Assembly (NCBI GenBank): GCA_050725495.1
Contig: JBOHHM010000254.1
Coordinates: 1-10,509 of the forward strand
Length of the DNA stretch: 10,509 nucleotides
Source: JBOHHM01 sp050725495
GTDB taxonomy: Bacteria > Pseudomonadota > Gammaproteobacteria > Burkholderiales > Burkholderiaceae_C
Direction: 5' to 3'
Shown: in pieces, positions 1 to 4,658 of the stretch
How positions within the stretch are numbered: position 1 is the stretch's first letter
Layout of the letters: every line of letters begins with the position of its first letter
The notes under the pieces: generated by a model
Seen by the model: the letters and a program-made list of their open reading frames with translations, nothing else
The model's database searches: none
Told to the model about the DNA's origin: nothing
Translations under genes and position numbers: made by a program

Positions 1-964
1 GCCACACCTCGCCCGCGCTGCGCAGCGCGCGGGCGAGTCGCCGGGCCTGCATATGCAACCAACGCCGCCAACCGGCGCTGCTGTCTTCCCAACCGGCGTA
101 AAAGTGCTGGCGGCCGGCTTTGGCCAACAGGCAAGCCCCCTTGTCCTGCGTGAAGTGTTCCTCGCGCAGGATGCGCCCGCGCAGCAGTTCCCAGACCCAT
201 AGGTCCACGGCGGGGCGTAGGGGGTCGATCAGGTCGCTGGCCAACGATTCGCGGCCAAAGGCAGGGCGGTGGTAGAAGCCCAGCAACGGGTCAAGCCCGG
301 CGGTGGTGCAGGCCTGCACGGCTTGGGCGTGCAGCAGGGTGTAGCCCAGCGACAGGCAGGCATTGACAGCATCGCGCGGGGGCCGGCGGTTGCGGCCACT
401 GAACTGCAGCGCAGGTGGCATCACGCTGGCCAGGCCGCCAAAGTAGCTGCGCGCGGCCGCGCCTTCGCGCCCGCGAAGGCTGTCCAGGCCCGGCATCTGG
501 CTGATGTCCAGGGCGCCCAGTTCCCGCAAGCTGGCGTCCAGCGTTTGCAGGGCATCAAACAGGGGCTTGCGGGCATCGGGCCGCTGGGCTTGCAGCGTGC
601 GCAGGCTGCGATGTTGGCGGGCGAGTTTGGCGCGTACCACGCCCAGCGCCCATTGACGGCACCAGGCATCGTCCATCACTCGCGCGGCCTGGGCCAGGCG
701 CACGGCAGCGTCGTTGTGCTGCGGGCCCAGCACGATGGCGACGCGCCGCGACTGGCGCGGACTCATGAGAACCGTGGTCGCGCCGGCCTCGGCCAGCTTC
801 ATGAGGACGCCGCTATCGAGCTGGGTTTGCGCGCCGTGGATGACGCAGCGGTCAATCAGCTTGACAGGTACAGTGCCACGGCGCTGTCCGGACTCATACA
901 AGGCCAGGGTTTCGCCCTCGGCCTTGACTTGCAGCTGTGCGCGGTCAAGTAGCAGCAATCCCAT
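1..964 (-). CDS. cas1: CRISPR integrase Cas1 (C-terminus cut by the window edge)
   Basis: Cas1 is the metal-dependent integrase that, with Cas2, inserts new spacers into the CRISPR array. I read 321 codons with no stop before the left edge. Family length is about 320-340 residues, so only a short tail is probably missing. The N-terminal beta domain covers roughly residues 1-80 and the helical catalytic domain the rest. The three metal-binding positions are visible: E167 in GREGAAARSYF, H232 in GFYHRPAFG, and D244/D247 in SDLIDPLRP. The ATG at 964 is preceded by a perfect AGGAGG ten bases upstream, which fixes the start. It is the last gene seen in the operon, 220 bases after cas2, and this strong ribosome site suggests translation independent of cas2. 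No reverse-transcriptase fusion is present at the N-terminus. The identification is firm. Confidence 0.96.
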   Translation of the reverse strand, partial: MGLLLLDRAQLQVKAEGETLALYESGQRRGTVPVKLIDRCVIHGAQTQLDSGVLMKLAEAGATTVLMSPRQSRRVAIVLGPQHNDAAVRLAQAARVMDDAWCRQWALGVVRAKLARQHRSLRTLQAQRPDARKPLFDALQTLDASLRELGALDISQMPGLDSLRGREGAAARSYFGGLASVMPPALQFSGRNRRPPRDAVNACLSLGYTLLHAQAVQACTTAGLDPLLGFYHRPAFGRESLASDLIDPLRPAVDLWVWELLRGRILREEHFTQDKGACLLAKAGRQHFYAGWEDSSAGWRRWLHMQARRLARALRSAGEVW

Positions 965-974
965 GGTCTTTCAG

Positions 975-980
975 CCTCCT
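975..980 (-). promoter_or_regulatory. Shine-Dalgarno site of cas1
   Basis: The minus strand reads AGGAGG, ending ten bases before the ATG of cas1. It is the best ribosome binding site in the window. Most other genes here rely on overlaps or weak sites, so cas1 appears to be translated on its own after the long cas2-cas1 gap. Confidence 0.8.
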
Positions 981-1009
981 GGTGATTGATTGGCGGGCAT
1001 GGGAAGCTA

Positions 1010-1096
1010 TCAAATTTGTAGTGCGTCGAAGCCTTGTTCGAGGGCTGCATGGCCACGCTCGTTCAGGCAGGCGGTGGTGGTAAGCAGTTTTCTCAT
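1010..1096 (-). CDS. possible 28-codon small ORF between cas2 and cas1
   Basis: The 220-base gap between cas2 and cas1 holds one short reading frame on the operon strand. It starts with ATG at 1096, begins MRKLLTTTACLNE, ends in FDALQI and stops with TGA at 1010. A GAGG sequence lies seven bases upstream of the ATG, an acceptable ribosome site. The same frame stays open upstream into the end of cas2, so a longer version from a non-ATG start is conceivable. I recognise no family. No signal peptide or membrane segment is evident. It could be a leader peptide, a decayed gene remnant or chance. Low confidence. Confidence 0.25.
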   Translation of the reverse strand: MRKLLTTTACLNERGHAALEQGFDALQI

Positions 1097-1184
1097 GGGG
1101 TGGCCTCGTGCGGTGTCGTTTGCTGGCAGTGTCTGCCGCTGCCGGCCAAAAAGCAGATGCCGCAAGCTTGCCGCCGCGATGGGG

Positions 1185-1469
1185 TCACGCCACGTAGAAG
1201 TAGTCAGGGTCGGCCGGCGCCACCCCTTTGCCCAGGGTGTGCACGCGGCTGCGCGGGTCGAGCCTGATGAGCAGGAAACGGTCGGTGTCCATGTCGATCA
1301 GGACGCTCATGTCCTCGACCAGCGCCGTGCGTTCGGCAGGCGTTAGGAAGAGTTCATGCACCGACTTTTGCCCGCCCGTGGCATAGGCTCGCGCCAGCTT
1401 GAGCGCGGCGCTCAGCCGGCGCGGCTCGCTGATGTCGTAGGCGGCAAGATAGAGGTCACGGCAGGTCAT
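1185..1469 (-). CDS. cas2: CRISPR adaptation protein Cas2
   Basis: Cas2 is the small ferredoxin-fold dimer that bridges two Cas1 dimers in the spacer-integration complex. The 94-residue product has the expected length. It opens with RDLYLAAYDIS, the first beta strand ending in the conserved Asp (D12), followed by the helix SEPRRLSAALKLARAYA and the strand QKSVHELFLT. A central helix (residues 44-57) and the strand DRFLLIRLDPRS follow. The ATG at 1469 is chosen because the conserved first strand begins within seven residues of it and no upstream codon makes sense. No clear Shine-Dalgarno is seen. The upstream CARF nuclease gene ends 65 bases before. The frame remains open far upstream, but that part overlaps the nuclease gene antiregister and has no Cas2 likeness. 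Confidence 0.95.
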   Translation of the reverse strand: MTCRDLYLAAYDISEPRRLSAALKLARAYATGGQKSVHELFLTPAERTALVEDMSVLIDMDTDRFLLIRLDPRSRVHTLGKGVAPADPDYFYVA

Positions 1470-1534
1470 GCGGCCATTGTGGGCCGCCGTGGCGGGTGCG
1501 CGGGGGGTGGCAGGCTTGCCGGGGCGTGCTGGAG

Positions 1535-2677
1535 TCAGCCGCCCGCGCCTTTGACCCAGGTGGTGAGGCGTTCGCGCAGCCTTGCAAGCTCCGGACCGCA
1601 CACCAGTTCGATGTTGAGGGCGCCGGCCAGCTTTTTTTCGGAGTCCCGCACGGGGCGGTAACTGGCCAGCATGCCGCGCGTACCCAGCCCCCCGACGCGG
1701 CGGCAGATTTCGGCCAACTTGAAAAGGGTGTCGTTGGCCTTGGGTTGCACGCCGACGTCCATGCGGGCAGTTTTGCACTCGATGACGTACAAGCGATTTC
1801 GGGCCATGAAGGCCACGTCCATTTCGTTCCTGACGCCCGAGGCATCCGCCACGACCAAGTTGGCCGCCTTGTCGCGCAGCCCCAGTTCGCCGTGCAGGGC
1901 CGTCACGGTACGAAAGACATGGTGTTCCAGCCAGCCGCCCTTGGCGAAGGCAAGTTCCTGCGCGCTGGCGAACTCGATCATGTCCCCTTTCACTTGCACG
2001 GCGCCAGCCTGTTCGAAGAGTCGCAACAGGGCTTCCAGGCGGCGACTGTCGCTTTGCTCGTGCGTCATCTTGATGTTCAAGACGTGCTTGTCCTCGGCTT
2101 GCTGGGCAAGGTAGTTCAGTTGCCCTAGCGGCTGCTCCAGCGAGCCGACCTGCAGGATCAGGGTGTCCAGCAACTGGTTGTGCCGGGCGTCGGGCAGCGG
2201 ACGGTCCACGCCGCCTTCGGGGGTGTAGCCGTAACCGCGCAGGTAGTGCGAGAGCCTCAGATGAGCCGTCAGGCGCTGCCGCGGCGCGGCATTCTTTCCC
2301 AGCCAAATGACTTCGTCGGTGTCCACGTCCACATAGAACATTTTCCAGCCTGCCTCGGCGGCGACCGACTGAGCGGCCAGGGCCATGAGTTTGGTGCCGC
2401 CGGTCAGGTTCAACACGATGTCCGCGCCCTCGTGCGCGGCGGCGAAATCGATCAGCGACGATTCCAGACGGGCGAAGTCGTGTTCATCGTCCAGCGCGAC
2501 GCGCGAGGTCTTGACACCGGACTCGGTCAGCACGGTCTGCAGCGCGTCGGCCTGACGCCGCATTTTTTGCGTGACGAGCAGGATGGCCTTGAGGGGCTTG
2601 AGCGCCGGGTCCAGGGCAGGCAACAGGTTCGCCGCGGCTTGGGCCGAGACGAGCAGGACGTGGATAGGTGTTGTCAT
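1535..2677 (-). CDS. can2: CARF-PD-(D/E)xK effector nuclease, Can2/Card1 type
   Basis: This is a 380-residue cyclic-oligoadenylate-activated nuclease. Relatives bind cA4 as dimers and then cleave DNA and/or RNA non-specifically. Residues 1 to about 150 form the CARF domain: a hydrophobic first strand (IHVLLVSAQ), a TQKMRRQAD segment, and the signature IVLNLTGGTKLMALAA (87-102) that lines the ligand pocket. Residues 165-240 form a helical linker, possibly winged-helix-like. The nuclease domain runs from about 245 to the end, with E251 in GGWLEHHVF, D287 in NEMDVAF, and E300/K302 in YVIECKTA, so the catalytic set looks intact. The ATG at 2677 gives the expected CARF start; an AAGG overlapping the csx16 stop lies about ten bases upstream. 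csx16 ends 14 bases before it, so the effector and its putative messenger eraser are made together. Whether it prefers DNA or RNA cannot be read from the sequence. Confidence 0.92.
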   Translation of the reverse strand: MTTPIHVLLVSAQAAANLLPALDPALKPLKAILLVTQKMRRQADALQTVLTESGVKTSRVALDDEHDFARLESSLIDFAAAHEGADIVLNLTGGTKLMALAAQSVAAEAGWKMFYVDVDTDEVIWLGKNAAPRQRLTAHLRLSHYLRGYGYTPEGGVDRPLPDARHNQLLDTLILQVGSLEQPLGQLNYLAQQAEDKHVLNIKMTHEQSDSRRLEALLRLFEQAGAVQVKGDMIEFASAQELAFAKGGWLEHHVFRTVTALHGELGLRDKAANLVVADASGVRNEMDVAFMARNRLYVIECKTARMDVGVQPKANDTLFKLAEICRRVGGLGTRGMLASYRPVRDSEKKLAGALNIELVCGPELARLRERLTTWVKGAGG

Positions 2678-2691
2678 GTGGTCGGCAACCT

Positions 2692-2991
2692 TCAGGGTGG
2701 AGGCAGAAGCTCTATCCTGAAGGCCTCCAGCCGGGCACCCAATGCCTCCAGTTGGTCGGCGCTCAGTTCGTGCCCGCGCAGATGGGCTGGGAGCTCCAGC
2801 GAAACGTGCAAATACTGCGCGCCACTCTGACAGACGGCGGCCGCGAGATTGACAGGAAGCGTACCAATGACGGTGTCTCCTGCGCGCACATCCGCCGGAC
2901 TGAGGTGGGCGACAACCCGGTCTATGGGGACACCCTGCCGCCTGGCCCACTCCACCGCGCCGGGGTGGCGCGAGACAAGCCAGGTGATCAT
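2692..2991 (-). CDS. csx16: CRISPR-associated protein Csx16, putative ring nuclease
   Basis: Csx16 (VVA1548 family) is a small type III accessory protein. Relatives are reported or proposed to be ring nucleases that degrade cyclic oligoadenylate and so switch CARF effectors off. The 99-residue product shows the family hallmarks in order: TWLVSRHPGAVEWARRQG near the N-terminus, then DRVVAHLSP, then GDTVIGTLPVNLAAAVC (38-54), then YLHVSLELPAHLRGHEL. Its length fits a single compact Rossmann-like domain. The ATG at 2991 overlaps the TGA of the HEPN gene (ATGA), which fixes the start against a longer in-frame ATG at 3027. Its position directly before can2 suggests co-translation with that effector. 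Which messenger size it degrades cannot be told from the sequence. Assignment to the family is firm; the enzymatic role is from family knowledge. Confidence 0.9.
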   Translation of the reverse strand: MITWLVSRHPGAVEWARRQGVPIDRVVAHLSPADVRAGDTVIGTLPVNLAAAVCQSGAQYLHVSLELPAHLRGHELSADQLEALGARLEAFRIELLPPP

Positions 2992-3395
2992 GGGCTGGGG
3001 TTGCGTGGCGTGAGCATCGCGGCCCATTCAAGCACCTGCGCGCTGGTGCGCAGCGCGCGGGGGCGATCCAGGCCCTCGGGCTCGATGGTTCCGTACCGGG
3101 CCTCCACGGCGTAGGGGTTGAGCTCATCCAGCCAATCGGCTTCGGGCGGAGGCGGCAACCCTTTGTCCGACAGCAGTTCGAGCAGCAACACCAGGTCATG
3201 GGTGCGGCGAAATTCGATGCCGTGGGCGCTGAGCACGGCCTTGAGCGATTTTTCAACGGCTTGCTGAAGGTGAAAGCCCACCATGGCATCGCCAATGCCT
3301 GGCGCTGGCGCCAGCAGTCGGGCTGCCGCCAGATCCTGTCTGGCGGCTTCCAGCAACAGCTCGGCAATGGATTTGTCAGGCCATGCGCTGGTCAT
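2988..3395 (-). CDS. stand-alone HEPN-domain protein (PF05168-like), toxin candidate of an MNT-HEPN pair
   Basis: The 135-residue all-helical product is a HEPN protein of the kind paired with minimal nucleotidyltransferases. Seen features: helix one (SIAELLLEAARQDLAAARLL), then GFHLQQAVEKSLKAVLSAHG (40-59), then FRRTHDLVLLLELL (62-75), then NPYAVEARYGT (93-103), all typical of the PF05168 family. I find no RX4-6H motif, the usual mark of an active HEPN ribonuclease, so RNase activity is uncertain. There is no CARF domain, unlike Csm6/Csx1. The ATG at 3395 lies 20 bases inside the end of the MNT gene, with AAAGG six bases upstream. The stop overlaps the csx16 start by four bases. In known MNT-HEPN systems the HEPN is the toxin and the MNT neutralises it by AMPylation. 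That role here is inference. Confidence 0.85.
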   Translation of the reverse strand: MTSAWPDKSIAELLLEAARQDLAAARLLAPAPGIGDAMVGFHLQQAVEKSLKAVLSAHGIEFRRTHDLVLLLELLSDKGLPPPPEADWLDELNPYAVEARYGTIEPEGLDRPRALRTSAQVLEWAAMLTPRNPSP

Positions 3396-3702
3396 GCACA
3401 ACCTTTCCCTCGCGCAACGCCCAGTACAGGGCCGTTCCGGGCTCATGCCGCCAGCGCTCCACTTCCGCGCGCGAGTACACCAGCACGTCCACGGGCACGC
3501 GCAACGAGCGCAGGGCACGGCGCAGGCGCACCATTTCTCGAGCGCGATTTTCAACTTCTGGTTCTATGACGAGGAAGTCAAGGTCGGACCCTTCGTTGGC
3601 GTTGCCGCTCGCATGGGACCCGAACAGCACGATTTGCTCGGCTCGCGGCGCTGCCTGGGCCAGTTTTTGCACTGCTGCAGCCAAGGTGGCGGAATCGATC
3701 AC
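3376..3702 (-). CDS. minimal nucleotidyltransferase (MNT), antitoxin-like partner of the HEPN protein
   Basis: A 108-residue DNA polymerase beta-fold nucleotidyltransferase. The active-site pattern GSX10DXD is intact: G28-S29, then D40 and D42 in GSDLDFLVIE, with the third acidic residue D72 in VPVDVLVYS. These residues bind metal and nucleotide, so the enzyme should be able to transfer AMP from ATP. Family members in MNT-HEPN toxin-antitoxin pairs modify and silence the HEPN partner. The start is GTG at 3702, overlapping the TGA of cas6 as GTGA. The end overlaps the HEPN gene by 20 bases. Such overlaps on both sides indicate that it is translated as part of the CRISPR operon and is not an independent insertion with its own promoter. 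The MNT identity is firm, the antitoxin role inferred. Confidence 0.88.
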   Translation of the reverse strand: MIDSATLAAAVQKLAQAAPRAEQIVLFGSHASGNANEGSDLDFLVIEPEVENRAREMVRLRRALRSLRVPVDVLVYSRAEVERWRHEPGTALYWALREGKVVHDQRMA

Positions 3703-4658
3703 GGCGTGACTCCTTCAAGGGCATATGCACCCAAGCCCATTGTTGCATTCTTGCCCACATGCAGCCATTGGCCCAGCCACAGCCACGGCCACAGGGCGGC
3801 CAGGGTGTCGGGGCTGCCGTGCAGCGTCCAGCGGCCGAGCGCGCCGCCCAGGGTCATTTCCTGCTGCTGGCGGCTGCTGTAGCGGGTCCAGTCGTGCCAG
3901 CGCAGATCGTGCTGGTCGGTCAGGGTTTCGGCCAGTCGCGCCACTTCGGGCACGACCGGGCCCCATTGCGACTGGCGGGCGTGAAACTCCAGCACCAGCG
4001 CCACGCGGCGGGCCACGGCGGCGACCAGCGCGCGCGCAGTCAGTTGCTGAGGCCGCAGGGGCTGGCCCTGATGCTGCAGGCGAAGCGGTGTTTGAAACCA
4101 CAGCGTGACGGCGTTCAAGGGACTGGGAGCTGTTGCAGGCGGCTCCAGCACCGCGCAATGGTCGGCGAGCACGGGCGCATCCCGATGCCACACCGGTTGC
4201 GGCTTGCCAGCCGGATCGACCCAGTCCACGGCCAGCAATTCGGCCGCGCTGCGCGATTGGGTCAAGCCCTGCGCCAGCGCGCGCTGCCAGGCAAAGATGA
4301 CCAACGCGAGTTGGTCGAGCGCGTCGCCAGCCAGCACCATGTGGAACGCCAGCGTGTCGCCGGCCCGCAGGTGCGTGGCGCCCAGGGCGGGCGGTTCCAT
4401 CACGTAGGCGTTGGGGATGGCAGTGAATGCCTGGAGGCTGTGCGCGGGCGGCGGCGGTGCCTCGAAGATGCGGCTGTAGGGGCAGGTGGCCCGCAACGGA
4501 CAGCCGCCGCAGGTGGGCTGGCGCGTCATGCAGGCCACGCCACGCAGCGCCGCGCCAAACTGGCCGCGCAGCAAGGAGCCGGCGTAGCCGGGCAGGCGCA
4601 CGGGCGCGCGCATGATCGCAGTGAAGCGGTAGCGGGCGAGGGGGACGGGGAGGTTCAT
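3699..4658 (-). CDS. cas6: pre-crRNA endoribonuclease Cas6
   Basis: Cas6 cuts the CRISPR precursor transcript within repeats to give crRNAs for the Csm complex. The 319-residue product belongs to the RAMP Cas6 group with an N-terminal cysteine cluster: PGYAGSLLRGQFGAALR (23-39), then C43, C50, C53 and C59 in a pattern likely to bind zinc or an iron-sulfur centre, then YSRIFEAP. Two ferredoxin-like RAMP folds are expected. The C-terminal glycine-rich loop VGKNATMGLGAY (301-312) is the usual Cas6 signature that contacts the repeat RNA. I cannot assign the catalytic residues confidently. The ATG at 4658 shares its A with the TGA of cad1 (TGATG), the sign of translational coupling. Its stop overlaps the next start. 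Length is normal for this group. Confidence 0.92.
   Translation of the reverse strand: MNLPVPLARYRFTAIMRAPVRLPGYAGSLLRGQFGAALRGVACMTRQPTCGGCPLRATCPYSRIFEAPPPPAHSLQAFTAIPNAYVMEPPALGATHLRAGDTLAFHMVLAGDALDQLALVIFAWQRALAQGLTQSRSAAELLAVDWVDPAGKPQPVWHRDAPVLADHCAVLEPPATAPSPLNAVTLWFQTPLRLQHQGQPLRPQQLTARALVAAVARRVALVLEFHARQSQWGPVVPEVARLAETLTDQHDLRWHDWTRYSSRQQQEMTLGGALGRWTLHGSPDTLAALWPWLWLGQWLHVGKNATMGLGAYALEGVTP

Noticed and set aside
269..952. 227-codon open frame on the plus strand
   Set aside because: It lies fully antisense to cas1. The cas1 frame carries all catalytic motifs, and this product is a low-complexity GC-driven shadow.
1005..1040. Promoter for cas1 around TACAAAT on the minus strand
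   Set aside because: A -10-like TACAAAT is present, but no matching -35 box sits at the right distance, so the call would rest on one weak hexamer.
965..1184. CRISPR repeat or array in the cas2-cas1 gap
   Set aside because: There is no repeated unit of 20-40 bases. Any array must lie beyond the window.
1470..2306. N-terminal extension of the cas2 frame giving a 373-residue protein
   Set aside because: The extension overlaps can2 in another frame and is Arg/Pro/Ala-rich with no domain. Cas2 is complete from the ATG at 1469.
2678..3367. N-terminal extension of the can2 frame giving a 610-residue fusion
   Set aside because: The upstream part runs through csx16 and HEPN in another frame. The CARF first strand starts at the ATG at 2677.
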